From Paraspadella gotoi (Eukaryota; Chaetognatha): a stretch of 64,000 bases of DNA. Of the stretch, positions 1 through 12,900 are shown piece by piece. Location of the stretch: positions 7,200,180 to 7,264,179 of the forward strand of contig JBJCIZ010000239.1 of the NCBI GenBank assembly GCA_051294375.1, in the 5' to 3' direction. The position numbers were made by a program, and so were the translations under genes. Every line of letters starts with the position of its first letter. Position 1 is the stretch's first letter. The notes beneath the pieces were generated by a model that was not told where the DNA came from, searched no databases, and saw nothing but the letters and a program-made list of their open reading frames with translations.

Positions 1-617
1 TTTTCCGATACTTTGTGTTTTTTTCTTTTTCCTGTTGTTTGCGATTAGTTGTCACCGCCATTTTTTTTATAACTCTGTATATCGCTGAATTTATACGATT
101 AAAACAGTTTAAAAATTCAAAATTTACGACCGAACTGTTTGTCCGCTTTTAACGACGCGTTAAGATTGCAAGGAAAGAGAAGGATTAGCTAACCTTTATT
201 CGCAAAAAACGTAACCTTCAGTGTTTCGATTGTTATAGTATATTCAGCGTTGAATATTGCTGTCATTTGCGAGTTGAAATTTCATGCGTCTGAATATGTG
301 CTATTTTTACCATTGATTATCGAAATAGAATGCGGCGGCGATAAATAGCGAGGCTGCCGAAAGAATTTTTGAAAAATGAAATAATTATTATAAACAGTAT
401 TAAAGCGATAATAAATATGATGAGAAGAGAGAGAGAGAGAGAAGAGGAGAGAGAGATGAGAAGAGAGATATTAGAGAGAGATGAGAGAGAGTCCTCCTTC
501 TGCGGTCGATTTTTCGAGTTTTGATTTCCAATTGTCTTCGTTCCTAAGGAAATATCAAACGTCCGCTTTCTGAGGATCTCAAGAGGGCGGGAGCTACCAA
601 AAATAAAAGAGCAATCT
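1..617. other. AT-rich sequence without a recognisable gene
   Basis: No open frame, RNA or splice-bounded exon can be supported here. The only structured part is a GA-rich microsatellite at 421-491. Confidence 0.6.
421..491. repeat. (GA)n microsatellite
   Basis: About 70 bases of almost uninterrupted GA dinucleotides with occasional T or extra A/G. Confidence 0.9.
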
Positions 618-885
618 TGTGGATAAGCGCATACGTGGCTGAAGATGACGTCCTAACTTTCTAAACCCCCTCTAGCAGCCATGAACGGGTCCCTGGCTTG
701 GAACCAGCTATGAGGTTTGCCATGCCCCAATGCGGCTTACGCCGTCCTCACGCGTCCGCAGTGGTAGTTACCGGGTTGGGATAACCCGGTACCTAGTGTC
801 ATGAGCTGATGTCTTACTCAATAGCCACGGTCACAATCTGAATGTCGATGATTTCTCGGCGGGTGAACCTAGGCAATGCCTCGAC
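618..885 (-). repeat. Tandem tRNA-like repeat, copy 1
   Basis: This segment recurs at 1004-1269 with a period of about 386 bases; the shared core covers AGCAGCCATGAACGGGTCCC and the GCAGTGGTAGT block. On the minus strand it contains CTGGTTCCAAGCCAG, a 4-bp stem closing the 7-nt loop TTCCAAG. That fits a tRNA T-arm loop and resembles a pol III B box. A SINE-like or tRNA-derived origin is inferred. No complete cloverleaf was found. Confidence 0.55.
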
Positions 886-1003
886 TACAGCCCCCCAGTG
901 TAACCCACCCTGCACTGCTTCCGTGGAGGGAGGGAGCAACTTCAGCTAGACCAAGGCCTGAATCAGGAAGGTTGGAATTACGCTCGTACCAGGATGGCTC
1001 CCG

Positions 1004-1269
1004 TGTGGATAATCGCTACGTGGTGAAAATTGACTGTCCGTAACTTCTATAACCCCTCTAGCAGCCATGAACGGGTCCCTGGCTTGGAACCAGCTTGAGG
1101 GTTTCCTGCCCCCAAGCGCTTTACGGCCGTCCTCACGCTTCCGCAGTGGTAGTACCGGTTGGATTAAACCCGGTTACCTAGTGTATTAGCTGATGCCTTA
1201 CTCTCATAGTCCACCGTCACAACTGAAAGTGTCTATGACTTCGGCGGGTGAAACTTAGCATGCCCGATA
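1004..1269 (-). repeat. Tandem tRNA-like repeat, copy 2
   Basis: Second copy of the repeat at 618-885, with many small indels. The minus-strand T-arm-like hairpin CTGGTTCCAAGCCAG is preserved unchanged although the sequence around it has diverged. Confidence 0.55.
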
Positions 1270-2561
1270 CATGCTCTTTAAGTTCTTTTGTTAAATTTTT
1301 ATTTCTATTACTTTAATTTTAAAAAAACAAAAGAAAACCGAATGTATTAAAAACAATATGACTATAATCTATAATTCCTAAATGACGACAATTCTGATGT
1401 ACACACAGGAACAAATGTCTCTTTGAAAAAAAAAAATATATAATTACATCCATCAAAATGTTGCATCAAGTTAGTAAACTTCATATAAAACTAATTCATT
1501 GTCCACCAAATATTAATACAATATATTCTCGTCCTTAGTTCCAGATGTCATCGTCAAAGTGTTTAAAGATTCCGTGAACTGGCGCCCGAAAGCGTTACGG
1601 ACAGTCAACGTCGAAGCTAACTGGACAGATCCTGATTCTTCGCGTCCTCAACGTTTCGCACCCTATCGCGACGCGAGTATTGACGCGTGCCGAGCGTCGT
1701 CCGCGTGCTGCGCAAGGTCTCTGCGTAATGGCCTCAGGCGTCTTTTTCGGCGCTATTCATTCGAGGCTCGTCTCTTCGCACTGAATCGTCACGGATTCGC
1801 TTGACGAAAGATTTCCTCCTTCTTCTTCTTTTGTTTAGTTCTGAAACATAAATGATTGTTTAGTTAAAAATAATTGTTTATGTATTTTAACTTAACAAAC
1901 ACATCGTCATCTATAATCGAAAAAAAAAACCCGCGAAGAGTTTTCCTGTATTAAACGAAATAACAATTAGGCAGGTTCTATTATTTATTAGCTATTATCT
2001 TAGCACTAAGCCGTTTTAAGGATAACAAAAACACCAAAGACCGCCACCCAGAGATAGAAATCTCCGTTGAGTCGTTTCTGTGAGTCCATTTCGTGCCAGT
2101 CCAACCGATTTGCGTCTCCGTCTTCACTCCTCCGTCGTTTTCCCGTGCATGCGAACGTGACGCGCCGTCCGTCCATTTCCTACTTTCAAGCTTTTGTCGC
2201 GGGGAGATGACCCACTATTCGTAGTTACAGATTCAAAGATGTGTTGACTTTAGTTACATTTTATGGCATATTCGAACTCAATCTCTCTCTCAATTCTAAA
2301 CTCTAAGAGTTTAAAATCAATCTTCTACTATCAACAATATCCGATATCTGAAGCGCGTTTACGTTCTGATATTAAAATCATAAATATCTCTCTTAGATAA
2401 TCGATAATGATACAATTATCGTTTGTCATTTGGTTTACTGGTGATTTGTTCGTCGTGTAATTTTCTAACAGACGATGCCGATTGACTCTTCATATTTTCG
2501 TCATCTATATGATTTCTGAGTTGTCTATACTATAAGATTGCTTATTATTCATTTATTCAGA
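1270..2561. other. No recognisable gene
   Basis: AT-rich sequence with stop codons in all frames. An 81-codon frame at 1559-1804 is Arg- and Ser-rich with no motif and is probably chance. Confidence 0.55.
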
Positions 2562-2606
2562 ATGGACTCTTCTCTCAAGCCAAACATTCCTGCAGATCTG
2601 ATACCG
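2562..2606 (+). CDS. Possible short first coding exon (speculative)
   Basis: A pyrimidine-rich tract ends in TTTATTCAG at 2560, followed by an ATG at 2562 and 15 codons that read MDSSLKPNIPADLIP. A GTAATAATT donor-like site follows at 2607. This has the look of a short 5' exon ending in phase 0. No partner exon was found downstream, so it may be coincidence. The peptide is too short to assign a family. Confidence 0.2.
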
Positions 2607-4660
2607 GTAATAATTAATTTCAATTGTTATTTTCTCTGGTTTCTTCTATGTATCTGTTTATATGTCCGCGGTAGATGAATAGAAACATCACCTTCATTTA
2701 AAAAAGCGGGTCACATGCGCATGTGTAATGGTGTGCAGATTTTACCTTCATCCAGACTCTAGTACAATCGACTCTCTCGTATTACTTATTGCTTGTTTAA
2801 TCACGTGTGACGTTGCTATGTGTCTTATGGTGTTGCCACGACCATAAACTCGTATCTTCTCGCACTGCGTTCTGTGTTACAGTAAAAGTGAGGCAAGTAG
2901 GCATTTTTATAATAATGGTTATTTCGGATTTGTTGAATAAGGACATATAACTGAACACGAAGTATATGAAGTTCTTAGATGCGACGGAAGGCACTCAACT
3001 TCCTTAGATCTCGATCAATTATAGTAGAATATCTGCTCCTGTGGCCGAATTAGAAGGTCATATTAGTGAGTCAATAGGTGTTTGTGTCACAGAGTCAGCT
3101 CGTCCAACTCGTCACTCCTCCACGTAAGAGCTCTTCCGTGATCGTATGTGATACACACCTTCGCTTGGTTTAAGCCTGCATCATTTTTGCTCGTCATTGT
3201 TGAATGTTAGAAACGGATCTGACCTAATCATTTGATATATACATAAAACTCTATCTATCTGTGAACTTCCCAGATTATCTCAGTGACAGATATCATTCGG
3301 TAGTTAATGTCATACTCCGTTCTGAAGTCGTAATACAACTTTCATTCCTGGACCAGGATGTAACACGGACTCTCTAAATAAGTTGTCCCACATGCTTGGA
3401 AACGTTATATACTACATATAATCTCACTATGTCCATATCCAGTGCCTTGTATGTGTTCCCCTCGTGCGATTGTTCATATCTGTGCAATAGGCATCTCTTG
3501 ATCGAACGCGATATGTAGTGTCAATTATGACAACATCCGCGTCATCGTGATAATATCCACAGTCAATCGTTGTCCTTTAGCGTTATTCAATCATTTCAAT
3601 CGCCCTATAAAAATAATTCTTTGATCCGTTCAGTGACGTAAATTGCTCTTGTTGCGCAGTACAACCTTTATGCCGTGGTTCGGATTCCCGTTACCTTTCG
3701 GCGAGCTCTTTATAATGTGTAAGTTAATAGGCTCGTACATTTTTACAGATCAAGATGTTTGATAGTCGTTCTTAGACTTTTTAATTTCCTATCGTAGTGT
3801 GCTGATTATGCTCTAGTTCTGTTAAATAAAGTATCCCACATCGTCAGTCTCTTGACCACTCCCGCGGGACCAGAAACTAGAGCCTAAAAAGGGAAAGAGA
3901 GTAGGTACGACTCCGCGAATTGAGAAGAGGGAAAGACAAAGCGGAGAGGAGGAAGAAAAGAAAAAGATCGGATGATTCTAGTCCGCGATAAGTCGGAGAT
4001 TGATAGAGGTAGGACTGTATGTAGAGATTCTGAGAGAGATGAGAAATGAGAGAGTAGTGAACAAGGAGAGCGCCGAGTTACAGAATGTCATATGCGCCCG
4101 ATAATTTGATAGAATAATAAATCTCAGGCATAAGAATGTAAGTCCTCTTCTCTCAATACTCATCCCTTAATAAATTTTAGTTAATCACGCGGACTCAAGA
4201 ACGAACGATCACGTCTCGTGCTCTTATGCGGTCAACGTCTTCTCCATCCGTCGAACCCACTCGACGCGAAGTTCAAGCCTGTCAATTCTCGACAGTCTTG
4301 AGGTCTATAAAAAGGATAAGGTGATAGAGTGAAACTCGAAAACTGTATTTCCATTCCAAGCCATGATTATGTTTTAAGTAAAGAAGAGGTATAAGTTCAT
4401 TATAGTTAAAATAAGTTTTAATTATAAGAACCAAAGGGCGCTACCGGAAACGGCGCCAATTTAATTAGATAGAAAGATGATGATTTTCGGTGACCAAGCT
4501 GATCCCCCTCCCTCCGGTTCTTTCTCCAGTCCCGTGTCATGGCCTGGAACGAGTGGATCCTTTGGATGGATCATCGTGGGTCGTGCTATGTAGCTCAACA
4601 TCCCCGCTCACCATTGACTGGTCAAAGCGACCTCACGAAAATATGGGATTTTTATCAGTG
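2607..4660. other. No recognisable gene
   Basis: No frame longer than about 65 codons and no known motif. A purine-rich stretch lies at about 3885-3970. Confidence 0.55.
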
Positions 4661-4663
4661 TGG

Positions 4664-4980
4664 AATTAAGGGTAGGAAGAAGGGAAGGAAGAAGGGAAGG
4701 AAAGGAAAAGAAAAGGAAACGGAAATAGGAAAAAGAAGGAAAGTATATAAAAAGGGAATTAGGAAAAAAAATAAAATAATTTGAAATAAGGAAATCAAAT
4801 TTTTCGGAACAAAATTTAAAGGGATAAAGAATTAATGAGATCAACCTATTTTTACCAAGGGAAAAAAATAATAGACACAGATATAAGAAAAGAGAATTAA
4901 AATAAATTAGAAGTAGAGAAAAAGAAAAGATATTAACGTAAAATAATATGAGAATGGAAAGAGAGGTAGTATTGTTGAAC
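4664..4980. repeat. Purine-rich tract (GGAAGAA-type)
   Basis: Starts with GGAAGAAGGGAAGGAAGAAG-like repeats and runs as a strongly purine-biased plus strand. It produces low-complexity Lys/Arg/Glu frames on plus and Phe/Leu/Ser frames on minus. These are not treated as genes. Confidence 0.7.
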
Positions 4981-7010
4981 ACTGAATACTCTAACGGCTA
5001 ACATAACTTAAATTGCACACATTTTGTGAGAATTTGAATTGCAAACGCGACGTAGTAGAGTCAATTAGAAAAAAAGGTTTCTCTTCTTTCTATTACGGCG
5101 GAGGACACAAACGCGGAACAGGGATTCACGGTAGGAGACGGGAAGGATGCACGTGCAAGAAGGCTCCGGGCACTGACGTGAAGAGATCTCAGTGAGAGAG
5201 AGCGTTAATGACGTCGAGCGATGCATAGATGTCAATACATCGGACATGAGCTCAGTCTGCTACTATAGTACCTCCATTCATCGATTGGTCATAATACGAG
5301 CGAAACTCTCCACTACCTAGTCGCATCATCTGCAGATCTCAAGGTGATTCATCAAACATTCCACTAGTTTTATATACATATAATCGATATTATACAATGT
5401 CTAATAAATCAAATCAAATCAGTCAAATAATTCAATCACCAGAAATTTACTCTCGATCAAAATAACACGAAAAATTCAAATTAAAACCTTTAGTATATGA
5501 AAAAATAAAAAAAATGAATCAAATGTAAGTCAATGCATCGGACCTAATTTGGAGTTAAGAGGAAACCAATTCAAGGCAGTTTATCTGATCAAAAAAAAAG
5601 TCGCCCAATAATTGGCAATTAATCTCAAAATCTAGACCAATCAATCCAATCAAATTCCAACATAATTGATCCAGCTAACGCGGCATGTGCCTGCGTGTGG
5701 ACATAACGACCCTGCAAAACGAACATCAATGCGAGCCATAGATACAGAAAGCCCGGAGAAATAGAAACGTATGAAGTGAACGGCTGGCGGCGGCTAGTCT
5801 TGACGAAGGTGAACAGACCACGGGCGGCATGATTGTGAGACAAGAAGGAGGTCGTAACAATCGCACCGCAAAGTACGCGCGCACGTCAAAACTGAGCTAA
5901 GAAAATGAGGGTTTCAGATCTCTCACCACACAAGGGCTCAGTACGTGCATAACTATCTCTCCTACCTGAAAGTCCGGTACTCACAGAAGGGGACGAGATA
6001 AAAATAGTCTTTTTTTTTTAAATCTGACTCTTTTACCCTTCGAGTCTTCTGAAGAAATGAATGATGTGGTGGAATGAAGAAGTTTGTTGGAGTTGATGGG
6101 ACTGTCGAGCAGAATATCGATAGATACTCAAATCTATGTGAATTATTGGTGGTATCACCGCGTGCTCATATCTGAAGAAATCTTGCTCCGATGGATCTAA
6201 TAGGTGAAGAATAGAGCACACGGGGCCCTCCGCTAATGAGTCCACTAAAGGGAACCGGGTCATCCCAAACTGGTCTGGCCTTTCGGGGAAGGAGTGAATG
6301 CTTGGTGCGGTGAATGTGGATGATATTGTAGATAGGCATTGGATCTTTCTTATTGCTGCTTAGAAAGGAGGTGTTTATGAGTATCCATATCAGTCACGGC
6401 CAACTGACTCGCACCATATACAAAATAAGATATGTGAAGCTGGGATATTGAAAATACATGTGAAGATATGAATTGTGGGTTTGAATGTGGTTCCTTATGA
6501 ATGTATAGCTACTAAGTTATGTTGTAGTATATGAATTTGGAGATGAATGGTAAGTTCTTTATAAGGTGATTTGACATTGTATTATTTATTTATTCATTTT
6601 GTTTGCCCCCTGACTTAAGCATGATCGATAGGTCCTATATATCCTACGGTGTGGCCAGGTGGTCCCTGTCAAATTTTGACTCAACACTAGAGTGTTTTTA
6701 TCACAACCTCGCGAAAATTTCTTAAGATCTACGTGAATAGATGTAAGTAAATGCTTTAATTTTGGAAGTGTGCTGTCTTAGACGCATTAAAAACTTAATT
6801 ATTTGATAGGGCCCCTCTGATCTTTAATGATTTGTCCGGTTCATATCTTCAGGAAATATCCCATTTGAAAATAACGGGGTTGCATTCGAATTGAATTGCT
6901 GGAAGAAGGAAAGTCGTCGACCACAGAGTAGTCGTGAACATTGGTGAGTATTCGACGCTGCTGATCATCGTCTGCGTGAGGCGAGTCTTTCGCGGCACGA
7001 GCCAGTGAGG
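4981..7010. other. No recognisable gene
   Basis: Only short frames (60-76 codons) without motifs. AT-rich with no obvious repeat. Confidence 0.55.
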
Positions 7011-7012
7011 GA

Positions 7013-7370
7013 TTATGGTAGAGGGAGCATAGGGGGGTGCGAGTAAATAGGTAAGAAAGGGATAGTTAGGAGATGGGAGAAAGGAAAATAAGATATAGGA
7101 ATAGAAAAGTGGTCTTGTAAGAAAATAGTAGAGTAAATAAGAAGGAAGTAAGGAAAAAGATTTAAGAAAGAAAATAGAAATGAGAGAAAGAAAAAAAAAA
7201 AAAGAATATAGATAGAAATAGATAAGAAAGAAGAAAGAAGAAAGAAAGAGAAGGAAGGAAGAAGGAAGGAAGGAGGTGAGGAGGATCCAATAAATAAAAA
7301 ATAGAATATGGAATGTGTGAAATGAGAGAAAAGGAAAGGAAAAGAATGTAAGGTAAAAAGAAAGATAATT
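7013..7370. repeat. Purine-rich tract
   Basis: About 350 bases dominated by A and G (GAAAG, GGAAG and AAGAAAG runs). The 156-codon minus-strand frame over it is a low-complexity Phe/Ser/Leu product of the composition. Confidence 0.75.
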
Positions 7371-10300
7371 GTTAGTCTTAAGTGCATCATCAGGTCACAA
7401 TAATTACTGGGCATCGACATGGATTGGACGTCATTTTGCCGAAAATATGAATCAAGCCTCGTCACATTGCTCTGTTCTTGCACATGGTGGGTGGCAAGAT
7501 CTCGAAATATAAATGATTATACGTTAATTTTAATTAATCCATTTTAATTAATCTAGTTTTTGTTTTTCTTCTCTGCGTCTTGTTGTTGTTGTTGTTTGTT
7601 TCGTCTTCAACGAAATTGATTATTTTGTATTCGGAGAGAGATCCAGAACCGATGCACATCGACGTCCAACTTCTGTATCAACGTCATCGCGTCCTGGTCT
7701 CATCCTGCTGAGTACAAGTCCAGAACAGATCTCACTGCAATATCAGATCTGAGATTCTCGAATGAGGTGCGGGGGATGTGAAGATTCGTCAAAACCGCCA
7801 AATCCATCTTTCCTGTATACTGAGGTCGTTTTACTGAGCTTTTTCGTATATTTCATGTTACATAATTATATTTAGATTTATTCGATGATAATTGCTGTCT
7901 AGGGAATCGGTTATCAGACTAATGTTTATTAACTGCTATTAGTAACTTGGTTGTTGAATCAGTCGTTTATAAGTAAAATGACATAAATGTGTTGATAAGT
8001 TTAATACGATGAAGTATAATAAATAAGAAGCCTTTTAAAAACCTACGAATTATGTAAATTAACATATTTCTCGAAATGAGGATAAATATCATTTTGAAAC
8101 AGAGAAAAAGTGTACATTTTACTTTGTGTTCATTTGGTTCATTTCATTCTTGATTTCGGTATTTTTCCCGACGTTCGAAAACCCTTTGCTTTTTCAAGCT
8201 ACTCCTTGGTATGAAATCTATTTTGTAATTTCGACCGAAGGCTCGGTAGGGGGGCAATTCTTTTTAACCTGGAAAAGATGGTACACCAAAATGAGGGAAT
8301 GTTGTTGCAGAAATCGCACCCATAGTGAATAGTGCTTCCGATTCCTATCTCCTCGCGGGTGAGCCTACCTCTTAGTTTGGCGGTTCCTATGATGGTTGCC
8401 GTCTTCTTTGAGGAGATCCCAAGCTCGCCGTTGGTGGCTCGACGGCCAAACTAGATAATCCCGCTACAATTTAGTATTGTCCAGAGAGTAGTTTGATTAT
8501 GTGACATCATCAAAACGGAAGATAAGCGCACTCTATATCGTGATAGTGTTCACACAATGGTTGAACGTCGCAGAGAGTATCTAGTGTGCCTGCACAATGA
8601 TCCTTTGATCATTAATTTTTCTTTTTATTTGTTAGAGGCGCGTATTTTGTTTTCTCTGTTATTTTATTATCTATATCATAATTGTAGAAGCGAGTTTAAT
8701 GTCTAATTATATGATATATTTTTAATTTAGTATATATGTCTTTGAACTATAAAGACGAATGCCATGCGATGATGAGAATGATAAATTCGGCGCAACTCGC
8801 TCTAGCTGTGGGATGGGCACGTGTTTGACGACGGGTGAACGTCGCCGACGAGAACTGGAATCTTGTGTTAAGTGCGAATAATGCTGTGAAGATGAAGTGT
8901 ATACTGGTAGCAATTAGCTGCAGTGACAATACCCCTCACTCGAATGGGCCAGGTTCACGGCAGAAGGATATGACATATTAAATAATCGAAACTTTTGATC
9001 ATCTAGGAAGAACTTCAATAAATTATATACTTTCCCTATTTGTCACTTCATCCATTTTGTTTAGTGTAATTTATATCATATAAAAGTACGATGGTATTAA
9101 AGCACTAGTTTAGTGATCCTAAACTAAGAACTGTTAAATATACAAAATATAACCCAATTTGTTATTTATGATTATAGTTAAGGAATATTATGAGAGACAA
9201 TGGAATTCATATAGGGTAGAGTTGTAATGGACAAGGAGATATTATGATAGAGAGAGGAGGTAAAAAAAGAAGAATAGTAATACAGGTAATGACTATAGCC
9301 CAGAAAGCCACGTATATATGTAATATGCCAAGATGTTATAATTACAAAAGTGATTATTATGAATGCAATGCAAATGACAGAATATAATCATATCAGAAAG
9401 AACTATTTATAAACAGAAATATAGAAAGGGGAAACTTAGAAAATATGCTGGTAAAGGAAGGAGATGTGAAGAGAAAATAAAGACAGCGGAGAATTGACGA
9501 TGAACGGAAGTGACGAGTCAGGAAAGGAGAGAATGAGAAGATGCAGGGAGACGTCGAACAAGATAACAAAGAAGAGGAGCGAGGCTATTAGGACAACCAG
9601 GTGAACAATTGAGAGAGTACATTAATTAAGAGATTGTTAACACATTAACCCATGTTGAGATTGAGAATTAAGATTTCTATTTCTCCTCCGTGTGAACTTC
9701 GAGAGAAGAAAGATGGTCAAAATTTAGGGAAAAAATTAAACTGGTACAAAAGAGACTAGCGATGATTTCTCCATAATAAAAATACTACTCAGAGGACTAT
9801 GATTGTAATAAATTATGATCATGACTTAAAAGAATAAAATCTACGCATATTTACAAATGGTTTGGTGTGATGTTCTCCACTATCATCTCACAATGTGATA
9901 TTCAGTTTAGCAACTACAAATGAAAATCGATCTTGAGAATAGTTGAGTTATGATAAAATTCCTGAGACATTGGAATTTCAAAACTCCTGTCAAACAGTTA
10001 ATGAATAAAAGGCGGCTGTATCAGCTGCCTGCTGTCAGACACAATTGTCAACTCTCAGATACTTATGCTTTATCCGTGACAATCGGTCACCTGTCTGTCA
10101 TGAACATCAAATCGTACACACACACCTGACACCGTGTGACTGCCCTCAGAACTCCCAGTGCACCTCACTCCACTCGGGCAACTCGACATCGAAACTGCAA
10201 TAGAGATCGGCCTGTCCGCAGTGAAGTATCTTGCTTCGATGATCTCAGGACTATGGAGACTCTTGGCCCCTGCGCCGTCGTTCCCGTCGTCTCGTCCGGT

Positions 10301-11220
10301 CGAAACTTGATCGTCGCGTCTCCGGCTCGTGCGGAGAAAGAATCCAGATAGATGAATTATACAAAAAGTGTAAAAAATGTCCGAGGCCGGGAATAAGATT
10401 AAAAAGATTAACCCAGGTGATGAAACAAGGATAACTAATAAGTATATATTGAGATAAAGTGGCTAAGAACGCCTGATTGACCCGGTTAAAGAGCTAAGAG
10501 ATACTCAGGAAGATGGGATGATTAAGAATGAAGAATAATAAGAAGAAGGCAAGAGGTTAATGATTAACTGTAGGAGAATGCTATGATAGAATGAGCAGAA
10601 TGGGTGGGATGTGAATGAGACAGCACAGTCATATATTGTAGTCTTGTTCGTTATACCAAAATATAAGTAACCAATACGAAGAAACTCTCAACGAATCACT
10701 CCGAATTGCCCCTCAGATAACCACGCTAAAAGAACTTATGTGCAGAAACACATAACGTAAAAAGCTCTATGTCAGAAAGCATGATATCAAGATATGTACG
10801 GTCTTGTAAGGCCTGCGATTTGTCCAGATTCTCCGCGATTACTGTATAGAGAGGAATATTATAAAAAAAGACAGTCTTGCGTCTATTGACCGGCCGTCAT
10901 AACACCTCCGCGTCGCCGAAAATCCAGAGCGTGACGAAAAAAAAAGAGACCCTAAAAACCCCATGAATCATCCTGAAAAGTATGGCTGATACGAGGTCCA
11001 CAGAGAGATGAAAAGAAACATGTGGTTGATGTAGAGAAAGTATAGGAAGTAGTGCCAGTGAGGATTTATGAAATATTAGTGTGATGAAAGGCCTAACAGT
11101 AATAGGAAAGAGCTCTGATGAGCGTCAATGATTATCGCAGATTTATCGGCAAAGTATGTAGTAATTAATATAGATAGCCGAGATTATGTGTACGTCCGAT
11201 ACTTCTTTAAATGTACCACT
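7371..11220. other. No recognisable gene
   Basis: AT-rich, with a further purine-biased section at about 9180-9610. Short frames at 8126-8332 and 10136-10351 lack motifs, splice context or family resemblance. Confidence 0.5.
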
Positions 11221-11225
11221 GAATA

Positions 11226-11875
11226 ATGGCGCTCTCATTTCTCCTCCTCTCTCTTCTTCTTTCCTCTCCGATTCTCTCTTCTTACTTACTTTTTTATCCT
11301 TCTTTTCTCTCTTTTCCTTGTATTGTCTTTCCTTTTTGCTTTATATTGCTCTCTTCCTTGGATACTTGCCATTTTATACTCCTTTTTCATATATGCGCTC
11401 TTCTCTTCTATTCTTCTCTTATATTTCCCGTTCGAATTCTTCTATTCTCTTTCCTCCTCCTCTCTCCTCTTTTTCTCCTACCTCACTCCTTCCATATTCC
11501 CCGGTCTTACTATGTTGCGTGCTTTTTCGGCTCCGTCTCGTCTTGTTAAATCCCGTACACTCTCCTGGTATATGCTATCCTCAATCGTATGCGCTTTGTG
11601 TTTCTTTCTTTCCTGTTTCCCTCTTATGTTCCCTCCGTTCTGTTTCCTTAACGTAGACTACTATTATACATTTTGCGTGTATCGCTTTTCAGTATTCCGT
11701 TTTCCTTTTTCTTTCCTATCCGTATCTCTACTCTGAATGACGACAAATTAGATTATCATATCTTTTTTCTTCCTCTCTCTCTTATTCTTTTCTCTTCTCT
11801 CTCTTTTCCTCTCTTTTCCTTTTTCGTCCTTCTTTCCATTTACTTTTCTTTCCTGTTTGACCTTTGGCTGCCACA
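11226..11875. repeat. Long pyrimidine-rich tract
   Basis: About 650 bases of mainly C and T on the plus strand. Three overlapping frames of 105-156 codons are all Ser/Phe/Leu/Leu-rich and explained by this composition. Confidence 0.75.
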
Positions 11876-12690
11876 CTTTTCTACGTCCGATTGGAATCAG
11901 TATGAGCCAGCGGTGTGTGGAGGGAAATATAATAACGATATCATGGTTATAATTCAATTTCTTTATTTAGTTCATCATAAATATTTTTAAAATAATAAGA
12001 ATCTTAATAAATGTTCTCTTTTTATCATTAAAATAAATTATTATATTATATATAAAAAGAATTCATATTAATTTATATTGCATTTACGAGATTTAAAAAA
12101 TGACGGTTGCTCAAAAGGTGTTGCAGAAGCTCCCGTTCGAAGAGGGGAAGGGTGGTATCAGTATGATATTATGTACTAAACGTGAGGCACCCTCCGGCTC
12201 GTCGTCGCCCCGTTGCGTCCGCGTCCCCGTTTAAGAAGAATTTTTGACAAAAGAATACCGCAGGAGGTATAAAACAAAAAATATGAACCACCCGTGTGGC
12301 GGAACAAAACCAGTATAAAACAGAAAAAAAACAGACGGAGATCCGAGGGGTACCGACCCGCCACAGCACCCGGCACGCAACAAGGCGCGGCCCTTGTCAT
12401 GCGTAATGTCTCACATTGGACCGCCCCCGAGAGCATTTGAGATTTCTGATAGCGATTTTTTGAACTAATCCAAAGGAAGAAGTAATTGCATAAAGAGAGG
12501 AGGTAATTAGATTTTTTATATGCAATTATTTGGTAGATAGGATTCCTTTTTTTTTTTAAATTGCGCTTGAAAAAAAATAATTCCGACGATAGGATTTTAT
12601 TGTTTCGTCTTTATGAATTTCTCAGGGAGATTGTTACGTTTAATCCTGATGGTTAATGTTTAATAAAACCTGGAATTATCTTATTATTCC
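11876..12690. other. No recognisable gene; includes a GC-rich patch
   Basis: 12180-12430 is distinctly GC-rich for its surroundings and gives two overlapping minus-strand frames of 66-86 codons without motifs. The rest is AT-rich. Confidence 0.5.
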
Positions 12691-12900
12691 ACCTCCCCTC
12701 CCCTTTTTTTTTCAAAGCAGACCCCTTTTTGTGTCTCTTTTCGAGAGTGCCCCCATTTCTGCTTTCTTTTCGAGAGTTGACCTCACTTTGCTGGTTCTCT
12801 TTTCCGAGAGTGCCCCATTTCTGCTCTTCCTTTTCCAAGATGACCCCATTTCTGGTCCTTTTTCCTAGATAGGGAGTGATGGCACCCATTTCTGCTCTGT
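12690..12900. repeat. Imperfect ~30-bp minisatellite
   Basis: About six degenerate units contain the phrases CCCCATTTCTGCT and TCTTTTCGAGAGTG in alternation. The unit recurs roughly every 30 bases, with the last copy ending near 12900. The repetitive 78-codon minus frame here follows from the array. Confidence 0.7.

Noticed and set aside
1559-1804. 81-codon Arg/Ser-rich frame
   Set aside because: No motif, no splice context, and a composition expected by chance in a locally GC-rich patch.
7013-7483. 156-codon minus-strand frame resembling membrane segments
   Set aside because: The hydrophobic look comes from the complement of a purine-rich tract, not from a conserved protein.
11186-11990. 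Overlapping plus-strand frames of 105-156 codons
   Set aside because: All are Ser/Phe/Leu low-complexity translations of a pyrimidine-rich tract and lack motifs.
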